Shown here piece by piece: positions 17,073-25,272 of a stretch of DNA of 64,000 nucleotides. Source of the DNA: Hyphomicrobiales bacterium. GTDB taxonomy: Bacteria; Pseudomonadota; Alphaproteobacteria; Rhizobiales; Beijerinckiaceae. Below the pieces are notes generated by a model. It did no database searches. It was not told the origin of the DNA and worked only from the letters and a program-made list of their open reading frames with translations. The DNA lies in NCBI GenBank assembly GCA_028290285.1, contig JAQGKD010000053.1:1-64000 (forward strand), written 5' to 3'. Made by a program: the position numbers and the translations under genes. The first letter of the stretch is position 1. Every line of letters starts with the position of its first letter.

Positions 17073-17108
17073 ATGGAGCGCTCCGGCTGGAGCGCTCCAT
17101 TTTTCTTC
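17073..17108 (+). terminator. Rho-independent terminator after the Bug gene
   Basis: A perfect 12-bp stem ATGGAGCGCTCC / GGAGCGCTCCAT with a GGCT loop is followed by TTTTCTTC. It ends the rightward transcript, and its tail reaches the stop codon of the convergent ThDP enzyme gene. Confidence 0.85.
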
Positions 17109-18924
17109 AGCGCGCGATAGCCGGCGCTTCGAGAGGACCCTTCTCCTGATAGCCCGCTGCCACGCGCACGTCGACCACGGCGACGCCGCCGCCATCGACA
17201 ACGGCCAGTGCTTCGCGCAGCGTTCCTGCAAGGTCGGAAAGCTTCGTCACCTGTCCAAAGCCTTTGGCGCCCTGTCCGCGCGCCATGGTCGGCAGATCGA
17301 GTTCCGGGCCAAGCATTTCCTGCCCGATCCATCTGTTTTCAGGCGGCCGTCCGCGTTCGTGGGCCAGATGTTCCTGATGCAGAACATCGTTGAAATAGGC
17401 GTGATTGTTGCAAATCACGAACAGGATCGGAATCTTGTAGTGAACCGCCGTCCAGACGGCTGTGACGCCCATCAGGAAATCGCCGTCGCCGCAGACTGAA
17501 ATTGCAAGACGACCGGTGCCGCGAAGGGCAAGGGCCGCACCGATCGATTGTCCCGGGCCACCACCGATTCCGCCGCCGCCGTCGCCGCCCAGAAAGTCCA
17601 GCGGATGGGCGATCGGCCATAACTCACCGGCCCAGGAAAGGGGCGGATGGGTGAGGCAGCTATCGCGTCCGGCCGTGACCTGCTGCAAGGCGGCGGCCAC
17701 ATGCGGGACGGTAATCGCTCCGGTGGAGTCCAGGGAGGGCAGCTGTTTCTTGGCGGGCGGTGTGCGCCCTTCCCAAGCCAGGCTGCGACGCGGGCCCAGA
17801 GCATCGAGGGCTTCTTCCAGCGCTTCGACCGTCGGTTCCGGTTCGGCGAGCAAGTAGGTATCGACAGGCGGCAGGCCCATGTAGTCCATGTTCCATGCCT
17901 TGTGCGAATATTGGTCCACGGCAACGCGTATGATGTCGTTGGTGGGTGCCGTGTCGCCAAAAGCCGTCAGCATGGTGCCGGCGAGGTCGCGCCATTCGAG
18001 GCTGAGCACGACATCGGCGTCGCGCACCAACTCCGCGCCTATCGAGCCGATGCGGCTGCCGGCGGGAGCCCCGTGCAGCGGATGCTCGTTGGGGAAAGAC
18101 GCTCCGAGCTTGAGGTCGGTGAGAACCACTGCGCCGAGCCGCTCGGCGAGCCGAACGCGGCCAGCCCATGCAGCCTCGCTGCGTGACACGCGACCCATGA
18201 GGATCAGGGGGCGTTTGGCCGAGTGAAGCTTGCGCGCCACTTCAGCGATTGCCTGCGCCGGAGGCGCCGCCGGTTCGGGCGGCGCGTAACGGCGCATGTC
18301 GGGAAGGGGGAGGGGCGCCGCGAGTTTCGCTTCCTGCATGCCGACATCGAGACAGATATAGGTGGGCCCGCGGGGCGCTGTTTCGGCAATCTGGCGCGCA
18401 CGCAGGATCGATTCCTGCAGGGCTCTTGGAGAGGCAGGTTCATCGTCCCACTTCGTAAAGTCGCGAACGAGAGAACCCTGGTCCTTGCTGGTGTGGATCC
18501 AGTCGATCCAGGGACGCCTCTTTGCCGCGTCAACCGGTCCTGTCGCGCCGAACAGCAGCAAGGGCATGCGATCACACCACGCATTGAAGACTGCCATGGA
18601 AGCGTGCATCAGGCCGACATTCGAGTGGACGATGGAAAGCAGCGGTTTTCCCGTCACTTTTGCCCAACCATGGGCAATGGCCACGGCGCTTTCTTCATGC
18701 AGGCAAAGCAGCATTTGCGGCCTTCGGTTGCCGAGCTTGTTGACCAGGCTGTCGTGAAGGCCACGAAAACTCGCCCCGGGATTGAGCGTTACGTAGGGAA
18801 TGTCGAGCGCACGCATCATTTGCGCCGCGACATCGCTCCCCCATTCTCCGCTGTCCGTCGAGGGAACCGGCAGCTCAAGCTCGACCTCATTGCGCAGATC
18901 CGGTGCTTTATCTTCGTTTGCCAT
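17107..18924 (-). CDS. Thiamine-diphosphate-dependent enzyme (acetolactate synthase/benzoylformate decarboxylase-like)
   Basis: This 605-residue protein has the three-domain ThDP plan. The N-terminal Pyr domain carries the activating glutamate in L-C-L-H-E-E-S-A (E77/E78). The central domain covers about 210-360. The C-terminal PP domain has the Mg/ThDP motif G479-D-G-D ending in N-N at 506-507. A Gly-rich loop (G-G-D-G-G-G-G-I-G-G-G-P-G-Q-S) precedes the PP motif. It probably decarboxylates a 2-oxoacid, which fits the FMN hydroxyacid oxidase on the opposite strand. The residue equivalent to Ser26 of benzoylformate decarboxylase lies in N-P-G-A-S, so the exact reaction is open. No acetolactate synthase small subunit is adjacent. 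Confidence 0.82.
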   Translation of the reverse strand: MANEDKAPDLRNEVELELPVPSTDSGEWGSDVAAQMMRALDIPYVTLNPGASFRGLHDSLVNKLGNRRPQMLLCLHEESAVAIAHGWAKVTGKPLLSIVHSNVGLMHASMAVFNAWCDRMPLLLFGATGPVDAAKRRPWIDWIHTSKDQGSLVRDFTKWDDEPASPRALQESILRARQIAETAPRGPTYICLDVGMQEAKLAAPLPLPDMRRYAPPEPAAPPAQAIAEVARKLHSAKRPLILMGRVSRSEAAWAGRVRLAERLGAVVLTDLKLGASFPNEHPLHGAPAGSRIGSIGAELVRDADVVLSLEWRDLAGTMLTAFGDTAPTNDIIRVAVDQYSHKAWNMDYMGLPPVDTYLLAEPEPTVEALEEALDALGPRRSLAWEGRTPPAKKQLPSLDSTGAITVPHVAAALQQVTAGRDSCLTHPPLSWAGELWPIAHPLDFLGGDGGGGIGGGPGQSIGAALALRGTGRLAISVCGDGDFLMGVTAVWTAVHYKIPILFVICNNHAYFNDVLHQEHLAHERGRPPENRWIGQEMLGPELDLPTMARGQGAKGFGQVTKLSDLAGTLREALAVVDGGGVAVVDVRVAAGYQEKGPLEAPAIAR

Positions 18925-19251
18925 TAAGATTTTCTCCCCGGCCGCCAGCCTTCGGCTTTATCGCGTTTTCATTTTGAACACGTGGCTACGCAACTTTTCG
19001 AGTTCTCCATCAGACTAGAGACAAACATGCTGCTCGGCCAGAGCCCAGGTCGTGCACGCCGTCGCACAGGAAGTGCGCACATCTTCGGCTTCGATGAGTT
19101 GGAGGCGACGGAGGTTCGTTCACGCGTGGTATGAACTCAGCATCTGCACGTTCGCCCTTGCCCGTCTCGTGGCGCAACACTCACCATCTACCGCAACCGG
19201 CCGGTCGGTGTTAGGAACGTCCCAACAAGAAAATATCGGGAAGGGTGCACC
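18925..19251. other. Divergent intergenic region
   Basis: These 327 bases lie between the leftward ThDP gene and a rightward small gene. The part next to the ThDP gene (about 18960-19030) is relatively AT-rich and likely holds its promoter. No palindrome of note or extra gene was found. Confidence 0.4.
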
Positions 19252-19563
19252 ATGGATTTCGACCTCGCAGATTTCAAAGATACCCCCCTGGGCACGAAGG
19301 TTGGCGCCGTTCTGACGAGCCCCGAAAACGTCATGCGCATGATAGCCCTGAGCAACAGAGGTATTCCTGCCGTCGAGGCTGTCGGCAAGGCTCTGCTGGC
19401 AGTGGACGACAGGGTATCGACCAACGACGTGAAGAGATTGGTCGGGCTCTGGGTTCGCGAAGTCATGCGCGGCACGGGCTGGGTTCCTGCCGGTGTCGCC
19501 GGGGTAAGATCGGGAAACCTGTTCGCGAGCGGGGCGCTCTTTACGCGCAGAACAGAGGGCTAA
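19252..19563 (+). CDS. Conserved-looking small hypothetical protein
   Basis: A GGGAAGGGTG ribosome site precedes the ATG; the product has 103 residues. It is soluble and predicted mainly helical: an acidic start (M-D-F-D-L-A-D-F-K-D), then amphipathic segments with V-K-R-L-V-G-L-W-V-R-E-V-M. A Gly/Val-rich turn and an Arg-rich end follow. There is no signal peptide, metal motif or recognisable domain. The good start site and protein-like composition argue that it is real; the function is unknown. Confidence 0.65.
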   Translation: MDFDLADFKDTPLGTKVGAVLTSPENVMRMIALSNRGIPAVEAVGKALLAVDDRVSTNDVKRLVGLWVREVMRGTGWVPAGVAGVRSGNLFASGALFTRRTEG

Positions 19564-19716
19564 ACTCCGCGGCTAAAGCGTAGCTGAAGGTGCGGCAGCT
19601 GCTTTTTTAAGTACGAAACCGCACCTGAGCCTCGATCATTGCAGCCTCGGCATAGCTATATTGGCTGGGACCGTTAGCAATATGCGCCTGTTCGATGAGC
19701 GGGCTGTGGGGCTCTC

Positions 19717-19950
19717 ATGAAAGATCAACCGGCATGTCGGTCTTGCCAACATCATTCCGGCCCCGGGGCCGTCTCGAAGTGCGGTCTGCGTGGCACACGC
19801 GTTCATCCCTCGCACGTCTGCGAGGCCTTTGATTTCCAGGCTCGGTTCGCCAGATCCATCAGCGTCGATGAGCTTGATGCAATGGAGAGCCTGATGGCGG
19901 CGCGCAGCGACCGGATCGTCACCCTGTATACGAAGGCTCGTAAGGCGTAG
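19717..19950 (+). CDS. Small cysteine-containing hypothetical protein
   Basis: This 77-residue frame starts at an ATG and has C-R-S-C-Q-H-H near the N-terminus, then K-C-G-L-R-G and H-V-C-E-A-F. The spacing of four cysteines and several histidines could bind zinc, like short zinc-ribbon proteins of alphaproteobacteria. The C-terminal half is a charged helix (S-V-D-E-L-D-A-M-E-S). The ribosome site is weak. The family is not recognised. Confidence 0.5.
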   Translation: MKDQPACRSCQHHSGPGAVSKCGLRGTRVHPSHVCEAFDFQARFARSISVDELDAMESLMAARSDRIVTLYTKARKA

Positions 19951-20082
19951 CCGGGACCAAGGCGCGATGGTGGCGGAAGGCTCGCGCTGGCTACGTGCCA
20001 ACAATGTGAGCTAAACGGATGCGTCGGCTTGCCTTGCGGCGCAGGTATCAGGGATCCCCCCTTCGAACATCAGGGACAATGA

Positions 20083-20301
20083 GTGGCAACTCGCGGCGAC
20101 CGGTTGGCAACCTTCATCACAGATCAGCATCCGCCGCCGGGGACGCCTGTCCGGAGTCTGTGCGAGGACCATAACGGGACTTACCTGCTGCGTTTTCCGT
20201 GCATGAGGGACGGCGATGTATGGAAGAACGCCACTACCGGAGAGGCGCTTGAAGCGACGGTTGTCGGCTGGGTACCGTGGGTGGACGCGACAGGGAGGTG
20301 A
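20083..20301 (+). CDS. Small hypothetical protein
   Basis: A 72-residue frame begins with a GTG at 20083. It reads like a folded beta-type domain: P-G-T-P-V-R-S-L-C-E-D-H-N-G-T-Y-L-L-R-F-P-C, then W-K-N-A-T-T-G-E and a V-V-G-W-V-P-W end. There is no signal peptide or known motif. It sits among several small same-strand frames. The weak start keeps confidence moderate. Confidence 0.4.
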   Translation: MATRGDRLATFITDQHPPPGTPVRSLCEDHNGTYLLRFPCMRDGDVWKNATTGEALEATVVGWVPWVDATGR

Positions 20302-20421
20302 ACTCTCATAATCGTCCCTGGCCGAGGCCCTGCAGACGAATCCTCGATTGCAGCTCCAGTTTAACGCCCCGCCGCAGGCCAGTTGATGTAAGCTCGACCT
20401 CCCGAGTACGGAGCTTTCACA

Positions 20422-20688
20422 TTGACCCAAGCCAGCACGCGATGCCCGTCGGATGCCTGCAGCGGCGCAGACCCGATCCAGGAGGCCGTGACGACGGAGA
20501 CGCTCGTCAGCGCTGGCGTGGTCGGCCCCTGGCTGGAGCATGCGAGGCGATGCACCGCCTGTGGCTGCGTGTATTCGACCGAGGGAAACACCGATACGCT
20601 CAGAGGCTATTTCGGCAACGCGATTGTCGGCCCCGGATGGCGCGCGATCTATGGCGGCAGGGAAGTGGCGCACAGAACGGCGCAGTAG
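20422..20688 (+). CDS. Small cysteine-containing hypothetical protein
   Basis: This 88-residue frame starts at a TTG preceded by CGGAG at about 9 bases. It has C-P-S-D-A-C-S near the start and H-A-R-R-C-T-A-C-G-C-V-Y in the middle, so a metal site is possible. The end has a Gly/Trp-rich P-G-W-R-A-I-Y-G-G. No family is recognised. The non-ATG start and its place in a low-density region lower the confidence. Confidence 0.4.
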   Translation: MTQASTRCPSDACSGADPIQEAVTTETLVSAGVVGPWLEHARRCTACGCVYSTEGNTDTLRGYFGNAIVGPGWRAIYGGREVAHRTAQ

Positions 20689-20724
20689 CGCTGGGTACCA
20701 GCACAAGCGTGGCTCTGCGGTGAA

Positions 20725-20750
20725 CACGAGAGGTCTTGCGACCTCTCGTG
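20725..20750 (-). terminator. Strong hairpin after the third Bug gene
   Basis: CACGAGAGGTC-TTGC-GACCTCTCGTG forms a perfect 11-bp stem just beyond the stop of the leftward Bug gene (20757). There is no T-run on the minus strand after it, so it may be a weak terminator or an mRNA 3'-end stabiliser. Confidence 0.55.
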
Positions 20751-20756
20751 GTGCTC

Positions 20757-21803
20757 TTACGGCTTGAAAGCCACGGCAGCCTTGGCCTTTTCGACGAGAT
20801 CCGCCGGTGTCGCATAGAGCTTTGCCACCTGCGCCTGCAGATCTTCGCCGGAGATCGGTCCGACGTCGAGGTTGATGCGCTTGGCTTCGGCCAGGAGTTC
20901 GGGGTCTTTCATTGTGTCCATGAAAGCCTTGCGCAGCGCCGCGATACGCTCGGCTGGGACGCCGGGGGCGGCGACATACGGGCGGCCGAATGCCGTCTGG
21001 GTGTACATGAAGTCAAGGACGCGCCGTTGCTCGTCGGTCTTGGCGAATTGCCGTGCAAGCGGCACACCCTGCCTGTCGAGTTCCGGATAGCCGCTGTTGG
21101 CTTCCTGAACGAGCGGCTTGACAAGGTTGTCCTTGAACCAGCCGGGATAATTGGCCGAGATGCTCGACCACGCGACCCCGCAGGCGCCCTGCACCTCCCC
21201 CTTTTCGAGCGCGAGATTGATCTCTCGGGTGCCGGGATAGCCCGCGACGACCTTGAGTTTTGCACCCAGAAGGTTCTTCAGCAGCAGCGGGAAATCGCGC
21301 GTCGAGGCGCCGTCGGCACTCGCTCCAACCACCAGTTCCCTGTCGAAAACATCGGCCATGGTCTTTACGGCGGCATCGGTGCGGATGATGCAGACATAGG
21401 CGTCGCTGTTGGCATTGCCGATAAAGTTGAACTTGCTCACATCGTGCGTGATGCGCTTGCCATCGCCGAGAAGCGGATCGAGCACAGCTCCCATGAACAG
21501 GCCACCGAGCACGGTTCCGTCCTTGGGCGCGACGTTGTAGACATACGAGGCGGCCACATTGGACGCCGCGCCCGGCATGTTCTGCACGACCATGGTCGGG
21601 TTGCCGGGGATGTGCTTGCTCATGAAGCGGGACAGCAGGCGTGCATAAAGGTCGTAGCCGCCACCAGGTGATGAGCCCACGATGATCGTGACGTTGCGGC
21701 CTTTGTAAAACGAGGCCACAGCATCCTGCGCCCTCGCGGAGCCGGCCATCACCGCGATAAGGCATGCCGCGGTCGCCAGATTCCGCACCCTGTTCCGAAC
21801 CAT
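20757..21803 (-). CDS. Bug/TctC-family periplasmic solute-binding protein, copy 3
   Basis: The ATG at 21803 follows GGGGAGGA and gives 348 residues with a signal peptide ending in S-A-R-A-Q-D. The mature N-terminus has F-Y-K-G-R-N-V-T-I-I-V-G-S-S-P-G-G-G-Y-D, and N-P-T-M-V-V-Q-N-M-P-G-A-A-S follows. It belongs to the same receptor family as the copies at 11359 and 15994 but is clearly more distant from them than they are from each other. It is transcribed divergently from the AraC-type regulator at 22071, which probably controls it. Membrane subunits are not adjacent. Confidence 0.87.
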   Translation of the reverse strand: MVRNRVRNLATAACLIAVMAGSARAQDAVASFYKGRNVTIIVGSSPGGGYDLYARLLSRFMSKHIPGNPTMVVQNMPGAASNVAASYVYNVAPKDGTVLGGLFMGAVLDPLLGDGKRITHDVSKFNFIGNANSDAYVCIIRTDAAVKTMADVFDRELVVGASADGASTRDFPLLLKNLLGAKLKVVAGYPGTREINLALEKGEVQGACGVAWSSISANYPGWFKDNLVKPLVQEANSGYPELDRQGVPLARQFAKTDEQRRVLDFMYTQTAFGRPYVAAPGVPAERIAALRKAFMDTMKDPELLAEAKRINLDVGPISGEDLQAQVAKLYATPADLVEKAKAAVAFKP

Positions 21804-21939
21804 TCTGTCCTCCCCGATATGCGCTCCTCTTGCGGGAGCGTCGCGCAGCATAGGCGGATCGGCGGGGTTTGTCGCGAGCGCCGCCGGGCGCTTATCCGCG
21901 ACGTGTCCGGCAAAGTCCGCTTTCGCACCCATAATTGAT

Positions 21940-21961
21940 GTTCAAGCTTTTGTAATTGAAC
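21940..21961. promoter_or_regulatory. Inverted repeat, possible operator
   Basis: GTTCAA-N10-TTGAAC lies in the AT-rich divergent region between the Bug receptor and the AraC-type regulator. It is 137 bases from the Bug start and 110 from the regulator start. It could be an operator of this pair. Confidence 0.35.
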
Positions 21962-22070
21962 GTAGAAAATAATCACAATAGAGATTCACAGCGGCCATGA
22001 CTCCGGGCGTGCGACGCCGGTTCTACATTGACGCCGATCTTATCGCGACCGGCTTGCGAAAGGATTCGCC

Positions 22071-23045
22071 GTGGAATTGCTGTCTCGCCACCGGATTTTC
22101 CAGACCGATGATCTTGATGCGGGCGTGCAATTCGCCAGTTCGATATGGGAACGCAACAAGACGCATGTCACGGAAGGAAAATACGGCCTGCGCTGGAATC
22201 ATGTCGAGCTGAACAGGTCCAGCCTGTCGCAGATCGGGTTCGATTGCAGCGCCGATCTCTCGGTCGAAGGCACCCTGTCCGATCACTTTCGGGTGCACTT
22301 CCATCAGAGCGGGTCCATCTCGCACATCGTCAACGGACGTCGGCTGACAGCTGACCCGCGCCGCCCGATGGTCCATGTTCCGGGCATCGACATGCGGCTG
22401 GGCCTCCGGCCCTTCGAGCTTCTGATGGTGAGCCTCGAAGGCGATTTCGTCCGGTCCGCCATGGCACAAAGATTCCGCAGGCTGCCACCCGTCGAGAGCT
22501 GGGCCGGGGCGCTGCCGCCGACCGGTCGCCGGGATACGTTACAATCCACCGTGACTTGGCTCGCCCGCGAAATCGACAGGCCGGACTCGCCGCTCACCCG
22601 GCCGGGCAAGCCGCGACTTCATGCCGAGCGCCTGCTGGTCAGCCTTTTCGCGGAATGCCTCTCGGATCGGATCTGCGAGGGCGCGGAGCCCATTCCCGAC
22701 ATCGGCGAGGCACAGGTGCGCCGGGCCATGGAATGGATCGACGCCCATCTCTGCGATCCCATCGGTGTCGAGGAGATCGCGACCGAGCTGGGGGTGGGTG
22801 TTCGGTCCCTGCAATGCAGTTTTCGGCGCGTCCGGGGCGCCTCACCCCATGAGGCGATCACCATGCGCCGCCTGGAAGGCGCACGCACCGCCTTGCTTAA
22901 AGCGGAGCCCCGCGAGACCGTGACGAAGATCGCCGCCGAATTCTGCTTTTTTGAGCTGGGCCGCTTCTCGAAGCGCTATCGCGAGCGCTTCGGAGAGACG
23001 CCCTCGCAGACACTGGCACGCGGCGCGGGATCTTCCGTCGCGTGA
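22071..23045 (+). CDS. AraC-family transcriptional regulator
   Basis: This 324-residue protein starts at a GTG preceded by AAGGA. Residues 1-190 look like an AraC_binding_2 type sensor domain (F-H-x-S-G-S-I-S-H-I and W-A-G-A-L-P-P segments). Residues 215-318 form the double helix-turn-helix: I-G-V-E-E-I-A-T-E-L-G-V-G-V-R-S-L-Q, then the second HTH T-V-T-K-I-A-A-E-F-C-F-F-E-L-G-R-F-S. The family signature G-E-T-P-S-Q-T-L is at the end. It probably activates the divergent Bug receptor gene and perhaps the wider catabolic block in response to its substrate. Confidence 0.88.
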   Translation: MELLSRHRIFQTDDLDAGVQFASSIWERNKTHVTEGKYGLRWNHVELNRSSLSQIGFDCSADLSVEGTLSDHFRVHFHQSGSISHIVNGRRLTADPRRPMVHVPGIDMRLGLRPFELLMVSLEGDFVRSAMAQRFRRLPPVESWAGALPPTGRRDTLQSTVTWLAREIDRPDSPLTRPGKPRLHAERLLVSLFAECLSDRICEGAEPIPDIGEAQVRRAMEWIDAHLCDPIGVEEIATELGVGVRSLQCSFRRVRGASPHEAITMRRLEGARTALLKAEPRETVTKIAAEFCFFELGRFSKRYRERFGETPSQTLARGAGSSVA

Positions 23046-23058
23046 CCGCGCGCCCAGC

Positions 23059-23562
23059 TCAGGGGCAATTGTCCCAGAAGCCGTTGCGGCGGCTCGCGTC
23101 TGTGTAATACCAGCAGAGACCGGGCTGCGGCGCGCGGTAGCCGTAGGAAGCGGCGGCGGCGGCGGAGACGAACCCGATCGCAGCGCCAGCGGCGATGGCG
23201 CCGCCAGGCGCCCAGCGGTAGGGGCGCGCCCAGCCTCCCGGTCTCGTGACCACGGCGACGCCACCCGGACGATAGCCTGGCCGATAACCCGGACGAACAC
23301 CCGGCCTGGCCACCACGACCCCGCGCGCCCCGCCGGGCCCGCGACGAACCGCCGCCGCGCCACCGCGACGGCCACCGCCGCCGCCACGCGCCCGGACCTC
23401 GACGACGTTCGAGCCATCCACCGCCATCGTCGCCACACCGACAGGCATGGCCCGGGCCTGGTCGAGCGCGGGTATTGCGAGCATACCAGCGAGACACGCC
23501 ACAGCTGGCAGTCCTGCGGTCGCGCAGCGAATGAAGGATCCGAATTTCTGCGTGACGGCCAT
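23059..23562 (-). CDS. Secreted Gly/Arg/Pro-rich hypothetical protein
   Basis: The ATG at 23562 has GAGGAGC upstream and gives 167 residues. A signal-type hydrophobic segment ends near Q-A-R-A-M-P. The middle is low complexity: runs of Gly and Arg, then a short P-G-Y-R-P-G-Y-R-P-G-G repeat. A second hydrophobic stretch rich in Ala lies at about 125-140. The C-terminus has C-W-Y-Y-T-D-x-S-R-x-x-G-F-W-D-x-C-P, a tail seen in small rhizobial envelope proteins whose two Cys may form a disulphide. It is probably periplasmic or outer-membrane associated; the function is unknown. The 3' end faces the AraC gene with a 13-base gap. Confidence 0.7.
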   Translation of the reverse strand: MAVTQKFGSFIRCATAGLPAVACLAGMLAIPALDQARAMPVGVATMAVDGSNVVEVRARGGGGGRRGGAAAVRRGPGGARGVVVARPGVRPGYRPGYRPGGVAVVTRPGGWARPYRWAPGGAIAAGAAIGFVSAAAAASYGYRAPQPGLCWYYTDASRRNGFWDNCP

Positions 23563-23734
23563 GCCCGTGCTCCTCTCGCCAGCGTGCCCCGAGGCCATCA
23601 TGGGCGCGCGCCATGTGGTGGCGCTATGCAGATTCCGAATCGCGTCTCGCTTCGCATCCGGCATAGTCGGTCCTGCCGGGATGGCCCTACAAACGCGAAG
23701 CTAGTCTTTGTATGCGTTCTCGCGAGGCGTCGTG

Positions 23735-23815
23735 ATGTTCGACATGCCCGGCATGAAGAGGTCCATCGACGATGCGATCCAGACGCTCGGCAACTCCAAA
23801 GGCTTGAACAAATGA
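23735..23815 (+). CDS. Possible 26-residue peptide
   Basis: An ATG-started frame encodes 26 residues with M-F-D-M-P-G-M-K-R-S-I-D-D-A and ends in a basic tail. It lies in the gap before the HdeA-like gene. There is no clear ribosome site, so this may be chance or a gene remnant. Confidence 0.2.
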   Translation: MFDMPGMKRSIDDAIQTLGNSKGLNK

Positions 23816-23878
23816 CCGCACGCGAACACAGGCGTGCAGGCTCTTTTTCTGCGTCATCTCGAAAGAAGAGGAATGCCT

Positions 23879-24211
23879 ATGCGAAATGCCTTGATCCTTG
23901 CCGGCTCACTCGTTCTCCTCGGCTCAGGTAGCGCGATGGCGCAAGTCGAATTGAACAAATATGCCGATACGCGTGGGTATATCGACGTACAGAAACTGAC
24001 CTGCGGCCAGCTCGCCGGCACGTTTCAGGAAGACGCGGACTTTCTGGGGATCTGGTACAGCGGCTGGTACAACGGCCTGGCCAAGAAACATGCCGTAAAC
24101 GTGCCGCGCGTGAAGGACAACATCCACAACGTTATCGTCTATTGCAAGGCAAACACCGGCAAGCGCGTGATCCAGGCCATCGACGCGGTGTTGAAGGCCG
24201 AGCGCAAGTAA
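23879..24211 (+). CDS. HdeA/HdeB-family periplasmic protein
   Basis: The ATG at 23879 lies 7-8 bases after AAGAGGA and is preferred over the in-frame ATG six bases earlier. The 110-residue product has a signal peptide ending in S-A-M-A-Q-V. The mature part has K-L-T-C-G-Q-L-A-G-T-F near the start and H-N-V-I-V-Y-C-K-A-N at the end. These two Cys are placed as in HdeA-type acid-stress chaperones, which form one disulphide. A terminator follows directly. The role as an acid-stress or general periplasmic chaperone is inferred from the family. Confidence 0.8.
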   Translation: MRNALILAGSLVLLGSGSAMAQVELNKYADTRGYIDVQKLTCGQLAGTFQEDADFLGIWYSGWYNGLAKKHAVNVPRVKDNIHNVIVYCKANTGKRVIQAIDAVLKAERK

Positions 24212-24237
24212 CCGCGCATAAAAGCTGAAGTGCAAGT

Positions 24238-24262
24238 GCCCGGCCGAGAGCCGGGCGTTTGT
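24238..24262 (+). terminator. Terminator-like hairpin after the HdeA-like gene
   Basis: GCCCGGC-CGAGA-GCCGGGC is followed by a short GTTTGTG tail, 26 bases after the stop codon. The stem is GC-rich but the T-tract is short. Confidence 0.6.
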
Positions 24263-24593
24263 GATTCAAGCGGTCGTCCGGAGCCATGATGCGTGAAACC
24301 GCTTCACGCGCAATTACTCGCCAGTCCGGCCTGACTAAATTCCACTTCATCGACGAGGTGAAGTAATTCATCACTGACCGTCCTTAGGATCGAACCTGAG
24401 GGCGCCCGGCCATTACGAGCTTTCACGCATTGCCTATTCCGGTACAGGCCGAATCCGATGCGTCACCGGGAGCGCGGACGGCGGCCCTACCCGCGCGCCT
24501 GTTTACCCGGTTCGCCGAATCTGCTTCAACATCACCATTCCGGTGTCGGGCGGATTTACGCCTGGACCCTTTTATTTTCAAAGAGACTTGGCG
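24263..24593. other. Intergenic region with inverted repeats
   Basis: No gene is supported in these 331 bases. A perfect inverted repeat GCGTGAA-ACCGC-TTCACGC lies at 24291-24309. A second, ACTTCA-N9-TGAAGT, lies about 35 bases further on. Neither is followed by a T-run, so they are more likely protein-binding or RNA structures than terminators. Confidence 0.4.
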
Positions 24594-25262
24594 ATGGCTT
24601 TTGCATTTCTGAACGGACTCAGGCTTTCAAAAATGCGCACAAGACCTCGGTCGCGCGCCGACAAAAGCGATGGGCACATCATTATCAGCGGAACGGGACG
24701 GGCGGGCACGACACTTCTCGTTCAATATTTCACGGCGCTGGGCTTCGATACCGGTTTTTCGGCCCATGATGGAATAGCCGCGAAAGACCGGATATCTCAC
24801 GCCGGGCTCGAACACGTTCTCGATCGGAACATGCCCTACGTCTCCAAGTCACCGTGGTTCAGCGAAAACATCGGAGAGTGGATGGATAGGGGAGACATCA
24901 AACTCAAATGTTGTCTGATCCCTATGCGCAATCTGTTTGCCGCAGCTGAAAGCAGACGCCGTGTCTACCGGGAGTCAGAATTGGCTGGCCTTGACCCGCT
25001 TATGCAGCCGGGGTCCATCTGGCAGACAAAGAATCCGCAGGAGCAGGAAGCCCGCCTGCTGGAGCAATTTTACAAGCTTGCGGAAGCGATGGCTGCAAGA
25101 GGTGTGCCTGTCTTCCTGTTGCATTTTCCTGAGTTTTCGCTCGAACCCAAGCTCGCCTTCAAGGCGCTGCGTCCACTGCTCGAAGAGCACGGAGTCACAG
25201 ACGACGATTCGCGAGCGGCCATGCTGTCTGTCGTCGAGCCATCGCTCATTCACGAATTTTGA
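24594..25262 (+). CDS. Sulfotransferase-like P-loop protein
   Basis: I chose the ATG at 24594 (an open frame continues upstream), giving 222 residues. I-I-I-S-G-T-G-R-A-G-T-T-L-L-V-Q at about 29-44 is the 5'-phosphosulfate-binding loop of sulfotransferases (G-x-x-R-x-G-T-T). Y-V-S-K-S-P-W and I-P-M-R-N-L-F-A-A-A-E-S-R-R follow and resemble the 3'-phosphate-binding region. The chain is shorter than typical PAPS sulfotransferases (about 260-300). The two polysaccharide clusters suggest a glycan or lipid substrate, but there is no direct link. It could also be a P-loop protein without sulfotransferase activity. Confidence 0.65.
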   Translation: MAFAFLNGLRLSKMRTRPRSRADKSDGHIIISGTGRAGTTLLVQYFTALGFDTGFSAHDGIAAKDRISHAGLEHVLDRNMPYVSKSPWFSENIGEWMDRGDIKLKCCLIPMRNLFAAAESRRRVYRESELAGLDPLMQPGSIWQTKNPQEQEARLLEQFYKLAEAMAARGVPVFLLHFPEFSLEPKLAFKALRPLLEEHGVTDDDSRAAMLSVVEPSLIHEF

Positions 25263-25272
25263 TCGCGACAAG

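Noticed and set aside
17555-17600. CCGCCGCCG run as a simple-sequence repeat
   Set aside because: It encodes the Gly-rich loop of the ThDP enzyme in frame and is irregular.
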